Assembly: GCF_029212575.1 (NCBI RefSeq)
Contig: NZ_JARGPK010000056.1
Span: forward strand, 186,001-250,000
Direction: 5' to 3'
From: Antarcticimicrobium sp.
GTDB lineage: Bacteria > Pseudomonadota > Alphaproteobacteria > Rhodobacterales > Rhodobacteraceae
DNA length: 64,000 nt
Shown here piece by piece: positions 36,413-45,631 of this stretch. Within the stretch, counting starts at the first letter, position 1. Each line of letters starts with the position of its first letter. A program made the translations under genes and the position numbers. A model generated the notes under the pieces. The model was given only the letters and a program-made list of their open reading frames with translations. It was not told the DNA's origin and did no database searches.

Positions 36413-36443
36413 TGGTCCACCCCCCTCGGGGAGTCGTGGACCA
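36413..36443 (+). promoter_or_regulatory. Inverted repeat in the mreB upstream region
   Basis: TGGTCCAC at 36413-36420 and GTGGACCA at 36436-36443 are exact complements, enclosing a GC-rich loop with CCCCTCGGGG. It is about 31 bases before the mreB ATG. It may be an mRNA hairpin that controls mreB translation or an operator; nothing decides between these. Confidence 0.4.
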
Positions 36444-36473
36444 ATGCGCAGTACTCTACAGGATCGCACATAA

Positions 36474-37520
<1,047 letters not shown>

Positions 37521-37583
37521 GGCGCGCACCCTTTTGCAGGCCGGCCGTCCGGTACGGCCGCGGCATGTGACGGAAGGATGCCA

Positions 37584-38492
37584 TTGGCCAAGGACCGCTC
37601 ACAGCGCGACGACTACACGACCCCCCTGCGCCGCCTGGTGCTCGGGATCATCGTGCTGTGCCTGCTGGGCATCTTCCTGGTCTGGCGCATCGACAGCCCG
37701 CGGGTCGAACGATTCCGCGCCCAGGTGGTCGACCGGGTAATCCCCTCGATGGACTGGGCCATGGCCCCGGTCACCGGCACGATCAACCTGTTCCGCGATT
37801 TCCAGAGCTACCGGCGACTGGCCGACCAGAACCGCGAGCTGCGCCGCGAACTGCGCCAGATGAAGGCCTGGAAAGAGGCGGCGCTGCAGCTCGAGCAGGA
37901 AAACGCGCGCCTTCTCGACCTCAACAACGTGCGGCTCGACCCGCGCCTGACCTATATCACCGGCGTGGTCCTGGCCGACAGCGGGTCGCCGTTCCGGCAA
38001 TCCGTGCTGCTCAATGTCGGGGCCCGGGACGGCATCCGCGACGGCTGGGCGGCGATGGACGGAATCGGTCTGGTCGGGCGGATCTCGGGCACCGGCGGGA
38101 ACACCGCGCGGGTCATCCTGCTGACCGACGCCTCCAGCTCGGTGCCCGCAATCATCCAGCCCTCGGGCCAGACCGCGCTGATCACCGGCAACAACTCCGC
38201 CGCGCCGGTCGTCGATTTCCTCGAGAACCCGGATCTGGTCCGCCCCGGCGACCGGGTCATCACCACCGGGGACGGCGGCGTGTTTCCGGCGGGCCTGCTG
38301 ATCGGCCAGGTCGCCGCGGATCCGTCCGGGCGACTGCGGGTGCGGCTGGCCGCCGATTACGAGCGGCTGGAGTTCCTGCGCGTTCTGCGCCATCACGGCG
38401 CCGAAACCGTGACCGACCCTGGAAAACTGGTTCAGCCCGCTGCCGGGCCAGCGAAATCCGCCGGGACTGCGGGGGCCGCCGGAGATGGCTAA
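37584..38492 (+). CDS. mreC: Rod-shape determining protein MreC
   Basis: A 302-residue bitopic protein with a transmembrane helix at about 18-38 (LVLGIIVLCLLGIFLVW), a coiled coil near 60-100 (NRELRRELRQMKAWKEAALQL), and the two-barrel periplasmic core with GVVLADSGSPF and VVDFLENPDLVRPGDRVITT. It links MreB to PBP2. I chose the TTG at 37584 over the ATG at 37578: GGAAGGA ends six bases before the TTG but only one base before the ATG, and MAKDRSQRDDY is the expected N-terminus. The 3' end overlaps mreD by eight bases. Confidence 0.93.
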   Translation: MAKDRSQRDDYTTPLRRLVLGIIVLCLLGIFLVWRIDSPRVERFRAQVVDRVIPSMDWAMAPVTGTINLFRDFQSYRRLADQNRELRRELRQMKAWKEAALQLEQENARLLDLNNVRLDPRLTYITGVVLADSGSPFRQSVLLNVGARDGIRDGWAAMDGIGLVGRISGTGGNTARVILLTDASSSVPAIIQPSGQTALITGNNSAAPVVDFLENPDLVRPGDRVITTGDGGVFPAGLLIGQVAADPSGRLRVRLAADYERLEFLRVLRHHGAETVTDPGKLVQPAAGPAKSAGTAGAAGDG

Positions 38493-39024
38493 CCTGTCGC
38501 CCTCCCGCCTCTGGATGATGCGCGCCGGTTTTCTCGGGCTGTCGCTCCTGATCATGTTCTTTCACCTGATCCCGCTCGACACCGTGCCCCGGCGCTGGGC
38601 CCCGCCGGACCTCTTGATCGCCTTCGCCTTCGCCTGGAGCCTGCGGCGCCCCGACTATGCCCCGGCGCCGAGCATCGCGGCGGTCATGCTGATGGCCGAT
38701 CTGCTGTTCCAACGCCCGCCGGGGCTGATGGCGCTGCTGGTGGTGCTGGGCAGCGAATATCTCAAGACCCGTGCCAGCGGGTTGCGCGGGGCCAGTTTCG
38801 CCGGCGAATGGCTGGCGGTTTGCCTGTCGCTGCTGGCAATCGCCGTTCTCAACCGGCTGACGCTGGGCCTTCTCGCGGTCGAGCAGGCGCAGCTCAGCCT
38901 CAGCCTGATCCAGATGGCGATGACCATGATTGCCTATCCTTTCGTTGTGTTCGTCACCCAATCCCTGATGGGCGTGCGCAAGCCCGCGCCCAGCGACACC
39001 GACGCGATGGGAGGCTGGGCATGA
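38485..39024 (+). CDS. mreD: Rod-shape determining protein MreD
   Basis: A 179-residue polytopic inner-membrane protein with five or six helices (first at about 12-30, FLGLSLLIMFFHLIPLD; others near 38-52, 65-95, 108-130 and 138-160). It belongs to the elongasome and stabilises MreC-PBP2. The gene overlaps mreC at its start by eight bases and mrdA at its end by four (ATGA). Confidence 0.93.
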   Translation: MANLSPSRLWMMRAGFLGLSLLIMFFHLIPLDTVPRRWAPPDLLIAFAFAWSLRRPDYAPAPSIAAVMLMADLLFQRPPGLMALLVVLGSEYLKTRASGLRGASFAGEWLAVCLSLLAIAVLNRLTLGLLAVEQAQLSLSLIQMAMTMIAYPFVVFVTQSLMGVRKPAPSDTDAMGGWA

Positions 39025-40964
39025 GACGCAACCCGCGCGAGCTTTCCCTGTTGAACCGGGCGTCCAGCCGCCGCGCCGTGCTGCTGGGCGGGCTGCAACT
39101 CGCCTTCATGGGCGGATTGGCCCTGCGGATGCGCTATCTCCAGGTCGAGCAGGCCGATCAGTTCCGCCTGCTGGCCGAGGAAAACCGAGTCAACATCCGT
39201 CTGATCCCGCCGACCCGGGGCAAGATCTACGACCGCAACGGCAACGTGCTGGCCCAGAACGTTCAAAGCTATCGCATCGTGATCGTGCGCGAGGACGCCG
39301 GCGACGTGGAGGAGGTGCTGGGCCGCCTCTCGAAGCTGATCGATCTGGAAGATGAGGACCTCGACCGCGCCCGGACCGAGATGCGCCGCAGCCCGCCCTT
39401 CCTGCCGGTGACCCTGGCCGACCGGATCGCATGGGAGGATATCTCGAAGGTGGCGGTGAACGCCCCCGCCCTGCCCGGCATCACGCCCGAGGTCGGGCTG
39501 ACCCGCGTCTATCCGGGCGGGCCGGACTTTGCCCATGTGGTGGGCTACGTCGGCCCGGTCTCGGATTACGACCTGAGCAGGATCGAGGACCCAGAACCGG
39601 TGCTGCGCATTCCGCGGTTCCAGATCGGCAAGGTCGGGCTCGAGGCCAAGCGCGAGGAGATGCTGCGCGGCAAGGCCGGCGCCAAGCGGGTCGAGGTCAA
39701 CGCCACCGGCCGGGTGATGCGCGAGCTGGACCGCCGCGAGGGCCAGCCCGGCGCCGACCTGCAACTGAGCGTCGATGCCGAGCTGCAGGGCTACGTGCAG
39801 GCGCGGCTGGGCGATGAGAGCGCCAGCGCGGTGGTGATCGACTGCGAGACCGGCGATCTGCGCGCGATCTCCTCCGCGCCCAGCTTCGATCCCAACCTCT
39901 TCGTGCGCGGCATCTCGCTGGCCGATTACCGCGCGCTGACCGATGATATCCACCGGCCGCTGGCGTCGAAGTCGGTGCAGGGGGTGTACCCGCCCGGCTC
40001 CACCTTCAAGATGATCACCGCCATGGCAGCGCTGGAAGAGGGGCTGATGGGCCCCGACGACACCGTCTGGTGCCCCGGCTACCTGGAGGTTTCGGGCCGC
40101 CGGTTCCACTGCTGGCGCCGGGGCGGTCACGGGCATGTGGACCTCGAGAACTCGCTCAAGCAGAGCTGCGACGTCTACTACTACGACCTCGCGTTGAAGG
40201 TCGGGATCGACAAGATCTCGGCCATGGCGCAGCGTTTCGGCCTCGGGGTCCGCCACGACGTGCCGATGTCGGCGGTCGCCGCCGGGCTGACCCCGAACCG
40301 GGCCTGGAAGAAACGCGTGCACGACGCCGACTGGCTGATCGGCGATACCGCCAACGCCGCGATCGGGCAGGGTTACATGCTGGCCTCGCCGATGCAGCTC
40401 GCGGTAATGTCGGCGCGGATCGCCACCGGGCGCGCGGTCACGCCACGGCTGGTCAAATCGATCGACGGGATCGAACAGCCCGGCGGCGGCGGCGAACCTC
40501 TGGGGGTGAACGAGAACAACCTGCGTACCCTGCGCCGCGCGATGTTCGCGGTCTCGAACGACCGGCGCGGCACCGCCTATGGCAGCCGCATCATCGAGGA
40601 TGCCTTCCGCATGGCCGGCAAGACCGGCACCAGCCAGGTGCGCAACATCACCGCCGCCGAACGCGCCGCCGGCGTGACCCGCAACGAGGATCTGCCGTGG
40701 AACCGGCGTGACCATGCGCTGTTCGTCTGCTTCGCGCCCTACGACAAACCCAAATACGCGGTCTCGGTGGTTATCGAACATGGCGGCGGCGGGTCCTCGG
40801 CGGCCGCGCCGGTGGCGCGTGACGTGATGCTGCAGGCGCTCTACGGCGATACCCCGCCGCTGGCCGCCTACCCGTCCAAGGACCGCAGCCGGATCAAGGC
40901 CCAGCAGGAACGGCTGCACCGCGAGCGGCTGCGCGCGGAACAGGACCAGAGCGGGCGCGCATGA
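39021..40964 (+). CDS. mrdA: Peptidoglycan D,D-transpeptidase PBP2
   Basis: A 647-residue class B penicillin-binding protein. One transmembrane helix near 23-42, then the pedestal domain starting with IPPTRGKIYDRNGNVLAQN. Transpeptidase motifs are STFK (about 330), SCD (about 382, in LKQSCDVYYYD) and KTGT (about 533). Together with RodA it makes and cross-links side-wall peptidoglycan. The ATG at 39021 overlaps the mreD stop. The C-terminus is a charged tail (IKAQQERLHRERLRAEQ). Confidence 0.96.
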   Translation: MRRNPRELSLLNRASSRRAVLLGGLQLAFMGGLALRMRYLQVEQADQFRLLAEENRVNIRLIPPTRGKIYDRNGNVLAQNVQSYRIVIVREDAGDVEEVLGRLSKLIDLEDEDLDRARTEMRRSPPFLPVTLADRIAWEDISKVAVNAPALPGITPEVGLTRVYPGGPDFAHVVGYVGPVSDYDLSRIEDPEPVLRIPRFQIGKVGLEAKREEMLRGKAGAKRVEVNATGRVMRELDRREGQPGADLQLSVDAELQGYVQARLGDESASAVVIDCETGDLRAISSAPSFDPNLFVRGISLADYRALTDDIHRPLASKSVQGVYPPGSTFKMITAMAALEEGLMGPDDTVWCPGYLEVSGRRFHCWRRGGHGHVDLENSLKQSCDVYYYDLALKVGIDKISAMAQRFGLGVRHDVPMSAVAAGLTPNRAWKKRVHDADWLIGDTANAAIGQGYMLASPMQLAVMSARIATGRAVTPRLVKSIDGIEQPGGGGEPLGVNENNLRTLRRAMFAVSNDRRGTAYGSRIIEDAFRMAGKTGTSQVRNITAAERAAGVTRNEDLPWNRRDHALFVCFAPYDKPKYAVSVVIEHGGGGSSAAAPVARDVMLQALYGDTPPLAAYPSKDRSRIKAQQERLHRERLRAEQDQSGRA

Positions 40965-42100
40965 GCTATCTGGAATACAAAGTCAAATCCACGCCCTCCG
41001 GCCTGCGCAAGGTGCTCTACCTGAACTGGCCGCTGACGCTGCTGCTGGTCTCGGTCGCGGGGGTCGGCGCGCTGATGCTCTACTCGGTCGCCGGCGGCTC
41101 CTTCTCGCCCTGGGCCGAGCCGCAGATGAAGCGCTTCGCACTCGGTCTTGTGGTGATGATGGCGGTGGCCATGGTGCCGATCTGGTTCTGGCGCAACATG
41201 GCGGCGCTGGCCTATGGGCTGTCGCTGCTGCTGCTGGTCGGGGTCGAGCTGTTCGGCTCCGTCGGCATGGGGGCGCAGCGCTGGATCGACCTCGGCTTCA
41301 TGCGGCTGCAACCCTCGGAGCTGACCAAGATCACCCTGGTGATGATTCTGGCGGCCTATTACGACTGGCTGCCCGCGACACGCACCTCGCGGCCGCTCTG
41401 GGTGTTTCTGCCGGTGCTGCTCATCCTGATCCCCACGGCCATGGTCCTGCGCCAGCCCGACCTGGGCACCTCGATCCTGCTGCTGGCGGCAGGCGGCGCG
41501 GTGATGTTCCTGGCCGGGGTGCACTGGGCCTATTTCGCCGCGGTGATCGCCGCCGGCGTCGGCGTGGTCACCGCCGTGTTCCAGTCGCGCGGCACCCCGT
41601 GGCAACTGCTGAAGGACTACCAGTACCGGCGTATCGACACCTTCCTCGATCCGGGCAGCGACCCGCTCGGCGCGGGCTATCACATCACCCAGTCCAAGAT
41701 CGCTCTGGGATCGGGCGGCTGGACCGGGCGCGGCTTCATGCAGGGCACGCAATCGCGGCTGAACTTCCTGCCCGAGAAACACACCGATTTCATCTTCACC
41801 ACCCTGGCCGAGGAATTCGGTTTTATCGGCGGCATGTCGCTGCTGACGCTCTATGCGCTGATCGTCCTGTTCTGCATCGCCTCGGCACTGGCGGCCCGCG
41901 ACCGGTTCTCGTCGCTGGTCACGCTTGGTATCGCCTTTACCTTCTTCCTGTTCTTCGCCGTCAACATGTCGATGGTGATGGGATTGGCCCCGGTTGTGGG
42001 GGTGCCGTTGCCGATGGTCAGCTATGGCGGCTCGGCCATGCTGGTGCTGATGGCCGCCTTCGGTATCGTGCAGAGCGCCCATATCCACCGCCCACGCTGA
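40961..42100 (+). CDS. rodA: Peptidoglycan glycosyltransferase RodA (SEDS)
   Basis: A 379-residue SEDS protein with ten transmembrane helices. Conserved segments are GSVGMGAQRWIDLGFMRLQPSELTK (shown split by the catalytic-loop prolines later), RQPDLGTS, and the periplasmic loop with FLPEKHTDFIFTTLAEEFGF holding the catalytic Asp. It polymerises lipid II in complex with PBP2. It overlaps mrdA by ATGA and ends the mre-mrd cluster; ghrA follows after 13 bases. Confidence 0.96.
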   Translation: MSYLEYKVKSTPSGLRKVLYLNWPLTLLLVSVAGVGALMLYSVAGGSFSPWAEPQMKRFALGLVVMMAVAMVPIWFWRNMAALAYGLSLLLLVGVELFGSVGMGAQRWIDLGFMRLQPSELTKITLVMILAAYYDWLPATRTSRPLWVFLPVLLILIPTAMVLRQPDLGTSILLLAAGGAVMFLAGVHWAYFAAVIAAGVGVVTAVFQSRGTPWQLLKDYQYRRIDTFLDPGSDPLGAGYHITQSKIALGSGGWTGRGFMQGTQSRLNFLPEKHTDFIFTTLAEEFGFIGGMSLLTLYALIVLFCIASALAARDRFSSLVTLGIAFTFFLFFAVNMSMVMGLAPVVGVPLPMVSYGGSAMLVLMAAFGIVQSAHIHRPR

Positions 42101-42113
42101 ACCCGGAGAGCCC

Positions 42114-43046
42114 ATGACCGCAACCATCCTCTTTGCCTCGAAATCCGAACGCTGGGACACCTACGAAGGACCGCTGCGCCGCGCGCTGGACGCCCTCGGC
42201 CTGACCTATCGGCTGGGCACCGACTTCCCGTCCGAAGAGGTGGATTACATCGTCTACGCCCCCAACAGCGGAATCGACGATTTCACCCCCTTCACCCGGC
42301 TCAAGGCGGTGCTCAACCTCTGGGCCGGGGTCGAGGCGGTGGTCGGCAACCCCACGCTGAAGGTGCCGCTGGCGCGGATGGTCGATTTCGGGCTGACCCA
42401 GGGCATGACCGAATGGGTGGTGGGCCACGCCATGCGCCATCATCTGGGGATGGACGCGCATATCTTCGGCCAGGACGGCATCTGGCGCACCGAGACGCCG
42501 CCGCTGGCCCGCGACCGGCGGATCGGCCTGCTGGGGCTGGGCGCGCTCGGCATCGCGGCGGGCACCGCGCTGGCGCGGCTGGGCTTTCCCGTCACCGGCT
42601 GGAGCCGCAGCGAGAAATCGGTCGAGGGGATCACCTGCCGGCACGGCGACGAGGGGCTGCGCGACACCCTCGCACAGGCCGACATCCTGATCCTGCTGTT
42701 GCCCGACACCCCGGCGACGCAGAACATCCTGAATGCCGACGCCATGGCGCGGATGCCGAAAGGCGCGGTGGTCATCAACCCCGGCCGCGGCCCGCTGATC
42801 GACGACGACGCGCTGATCGCCGCGCTCGACAGCGGCCACCTGGGCCACGCGACGCTGGACGTGTTCCGCACCGAACCGCTGCCGCCCGAGCATCCGTTCT
42901 GGGCCCACCCCAGGATCACCGTCACCCCGCATATCGCCTCGGAAACCCGGCCCGACACCGCAGCACAGGTGATCGCCGAGAACGTGCGCCGCGGCGAGGC
43001 GGGCGCGCCTCTGCTGCATCTGGTGGACCGCGATCTGGGCTACTGA
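42114..43046 (+). CDS. ghrA: Glyoxylate/hydroxypyruvate reductase A
   Basis: A 310-residue D-2-hydroxyacid dehydrogenase. The NAD(P) fold is GLLGLGALGIAAGTALARLG (about 139-158). The catalytic Arg, Glu and His are in NPGRGPLID, RTEPLPPEHPFW and TPHIASETRP. The short N-terminus and lack of a canonical first domain match GhrA. It reduces glyoxylate and hydroxypyruvate to glycolate and glycerate. It lies 13 bases after rodA, so it may be transcribed with the rod-shape genes although the function is unrelated. Confidence 0.9.
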   Translation: MTATILFASKSERWDTYEGPLRRALDALGLTYRLGTDFPSEEVDYIVYAPNSGIDDFTPFTRLKAVLNLWAGVEAVVGNPTLKVPLARMVDFGLTQGMTEWVVGHAMRHHLGMDAHIFGQDGIWRTETPPLARDRRIGLLGLGALGIAAGTALARLGFPVTGWSRSEKSVEGITCRHGDEGLRDTLAQADILILLLPDTPATQNILNADAMARMPKGAVVINPGRGPLIDDDALIAALDSGHLGHATLDVFRTEPLPPEHPFWAHPRITVTPHIASETRPDTAAQVIAENVRRGEAGAPLLHLVDRDLGY

Positions 43047-43077
43047 GCGTGCCCGGCGACCCCGGTGCGGGGCGCTG

Positions 43078-43434
43078 TTACAGCCCCAGTTCGGCCCGTT
43101 TGTTTTTCGTCAGCCCCGCCACGATCATATCGTAGGAGGCCACGATATGGCGCTCCAGCTCGGCGCTCGGCAAGCCGGGTTCATCGTGTTGCTGCACCCA
43201 TTTCAACCCGCGCGAGGCCAGATAGGGCGCGGGCCGCAGGCCGGGCATATCCGTCAGCACCTCGAACCCCAGTTCGGTCACCTTGAAGGTGAAGGCGGGG
43301 CACCCCGCCTCGCCCCAGCCGCAGATGGCAAACACCTTGCCGCCCACCTTCCACACGTCCGAGCCGCCCCATTGCACCACATGGGTACTGGCGGGTAGCC
43401 CGGCGCAGAAGGCATTGAACCCCTCGCGGGTCAT
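43078..43434 (-). CDS. MmcQ/YjbR family DNA-binding-fold protein
   Basis: A 118-residue protein of the MmcQ/YjbR (CyaY-like fold) family: WGGSDVWKVGGKVFAICGW and FKVTELGFEVLTDMPGLRPAPYLASRGLKWV are diagnostic, and the end SYDMIVAGLTKNKR matches. Biochemical role is unknown despite the DNA-binding label given to one structure. It overlaps the M3 peptidase stop by four bases (ATGA) and is its operon partner. Confidence 0.88.
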   Translation of the reverse strand: MTREGFNAFCAGLPASTHVVQWGGSDVWKVGGKVFAICGWGEAGCPAFTFKVTELGFEVLTDMPGLRPAPYLASRGLKWVQQHDEPGLPSAELERHIVASYDMIVAGLTKNKRAELGL

Positions 43435-45446
43435 CCCGCCGCCAGACCGCGCCCCTTGAGCAGCGCCTCGACCCCCGGCAACCGACCCCGGAACGCGGTG
43501 TAAAGCGCCTCGGGTTCCTGCGAACCGCCAGCCGACAGGATATGCCGTTCCAGCGCCTGCGCGCGGTCGGCGTCAAAGGCGCCGCCGGCCTCTTCGAAGG
43601 CGGCGAAGGCATCGGCGTCCATCACCTCGGACCACATGTAGCTGTAATAGCCCGAGCTGTAGCCGTCGCCGGAGAAGACATGGGCGAAATGCGGCGTCGC
43701 ATGGCGCATCCCGATGGCGTGCGGCATGCCGATCCCGGCCAGAACCTCGGCCTGTTTCGCCATCGGATCGGCGGGTGCGGTGCCCTCGTGAAACGCCAGA
43801 TCGACCAGCGCCGAGGCGACATATTCCACGGTCTGGAACCCCATGTCGAAATGCGCCGCCTTCAGCAGCTTGTCGCGCATCGCGTCCGGCATCGGCGCGC
43901 CGGTTTCCACATGGGTGGCAAACTCGCCCAGAACTTCGGGGACTTCGAGCCAGTGTTCGTACAATTGGCTCGGTAGTTCGACGAAATCGCGCGCCACGGA
44001 GGTGCCCGAGATGCTCTCGTAGGTGACATCCGACAACAGCTGGTGCAGCGCGTGGCCGAACTCATGGAAGAGCGTGCGCGCATCGTCGTAGGACAAGAGC
44101 GCCGGATCGCCCTTGGCGAAGTTGCACACGTTGATCACCACCGGCGCCTGTCGCTCGGGGAACCTGGCCTGGCCGCGCATGGCGCTGCACCAGGCGCCGG
44201 AGCGTTTCGAGCCGCGGGCGAAATAGTCTCCGATGAACACGCCGACGTGCGCGCCGTCGCGGGTCACCTCCCACGCCCGGCAATCGGGGTGATAGAGGGC
44301 CACGTCGAGCGGCGCGAACTCCAGCCCGAACAGGCGGTTTGCGCAGGAAAACGCCGCCTCGATCATGCGGTCGAGCTGCAGGTAGGGTTTCAGCGCGGTC
44401 TCATCCAGATCATGCTCCGCCTTGCGTCGCTTCTCCGCGTAATAACGCCAGTCCCAGGGTTCCAGGTCGCCGTTGACGCCGTCGTCCTGCATCATCGCGG
44501 TCAGTACCTGGGCGTCCGCCTCGGCCTGTGCCCTGGCCGGCGCCCAGACTGCCATCAGCAGGTCCCTGACCGCCCCCGGTGTCTTGGCCATCTCGGTTTC
44601 CAGCTTGTAGGCGGCGAAACTGTCGTAGCCGAGGAGCTTCGCGCGCTCCTCGCGCAGGGCCAGGATCTCGGCGGCGATGGCGCGGTTATCGGTCTCGCCG
44701 CCATTGGCGCCGCGCGCGGCCCAGGCGCGCCAGGCGGTTTCGCGCAGGTCACGACGGGGGGAGAATTGCAGGAACGGCACGATCAGCGACCGCGACAGGG
44801 TGACGATCGGGCCATCCGCGCCCTGGTCTTCGCCGGCGGTGCGGGCGGCGCGGATCACGAAATCGGGCAGCCCCTCGAGGTCGGCCTCGGACAGCGGCAT
44901 CGTCCAGTCCCGCTCATCGGCCAGCAGGTTCTGGGTGAAGGCAGTGCCCAGCGTGGCCAGTCGTGCCTTGATTGCCTTGATCCGTTCGGCCGCTGCGCCC
45001 CTCAGAGCGGCGCCGGACCGGACAAAGCCGCGATGGGTGAGCATCAGCACACGGGCCTGTTCCGGGGTCAGCCCCAACGTGTTTCGCCGCGCCCAGAGAT
45101 CCGAAACGCGGGCAAAGAGCGCCCTGTTGGCGAAAATCTCGGAGTAATGCGCGGCCAGCCTGGGCGAGAAGTCCCGCTGCAGTTCCTGTCGCTCGGGATT
45201 GCTGTCCGCGCCCGCCACGGTGAAGAACACCGAAAGCACCTTGTCCAGCGTCTTGCCCGCCGCCTCCAGCGCCTCGATGGTATTGGCGAATGTGGGCGCC
45301 TCGGGGTTTTCGGTGATCGCCGCGATCTCGTCGCGGTGGGCGGCCAGCGCGAGATCCAGCGCAGGGGCGAAATCCGCGTCGGAAATGGCATCGAAAGGGG
45401 CAATCTGGAACGGGGTGTCCCAGTCGGACAGGATCGGGTTGCTCAT
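43431..45446 (-). CDS. M3 family oligopeptidase (Dcp/OpdA type)
   Basis: A 671-residue zinc metallopeptidase. The zinc site HEFGHALH lies near 458-465, with the third ligand Glu in the segment ESISGTSVARDFVELPSQ. It cleaves short peptides in the cytoplasm; dipeptidyl carboxypeptidase and oligopeptidase A share the fold and cannot be separated by sight. The ATG at 45446 has AGGAG six bases upstream; a TTG one codon earlier is too close to it. It precedes the YjbR-like gene and overlaps it. Confidence 0.92.
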   Translation of the reverse strand: MSNPILSDWDTPFQIAPFDAISDADFAPALDLALAAHRDEIAAITENPEAPTFANTIEALEAAGKTLDKVLSVFFTVAGADSNPERQELQRDFSPRLAAHYSEIFANRALFARVSDLWARRNTLGLTPEQARVLMLTHRGFVRSGAALRGAAAERIKAIKARLATLGTAFTQNLLADERDWTMPLSEADLEGLPDFVIRAARTAGEDQGADGPIVTLSRSLIVPFLQFSPRRDLRETAWRAWAARGANGGETDNRAIAAEILALREERAKLLGYDSFAAYKLETEMAKTPGAVRDLLMAVWAPARAQAEADAQVLTAMMQDDGVNGDLEPWDWRYYAEKRRKAEHDLDETALKPYLQLDRMIEAAFSCANRLFGLEFAPLDVALYHPDCRAWEVTRDGAHVGVFIGDYFARGSKRSGAWCSAMRGQARFPERQAPVVINVCNFAKGDPALLSYDDARTLFHEFGHALHQLLSDVTYESISGTSVARDFVELPSQLYEHWLEVPEVLGEFATHVETGAPMPDAMRDKLLKAAHFDMGFQTVEYVASALVDLAFHEGTAPADPMAKQAEVLAGIGMPHAIGMRHATPHFAHVFSGDGYSSGYYSYMWSEVMDADAFAAFEEAGGAFDADRAQALERHILSAGGSQEPEALYTAFRGRLPGVEALLKGRGLAAG

Positions 45447-45631
45447 CAAGGTCTCCTTTGTCTTGGCAAGCTATGCTGTCGCGCGGCAATGTCCAGAGCG
45501 CCCGGCGGTCGCCCCCCTGCGGAACAAGTGCACCGGGAAACCCAAACGCCGTGCGACCGGGATCGGTGCATGACTTGGCGCGCAGGATCGGGCAGGATCA
45601 CCGCACCGTCCTCGGTCACCGGAGCACCGCC

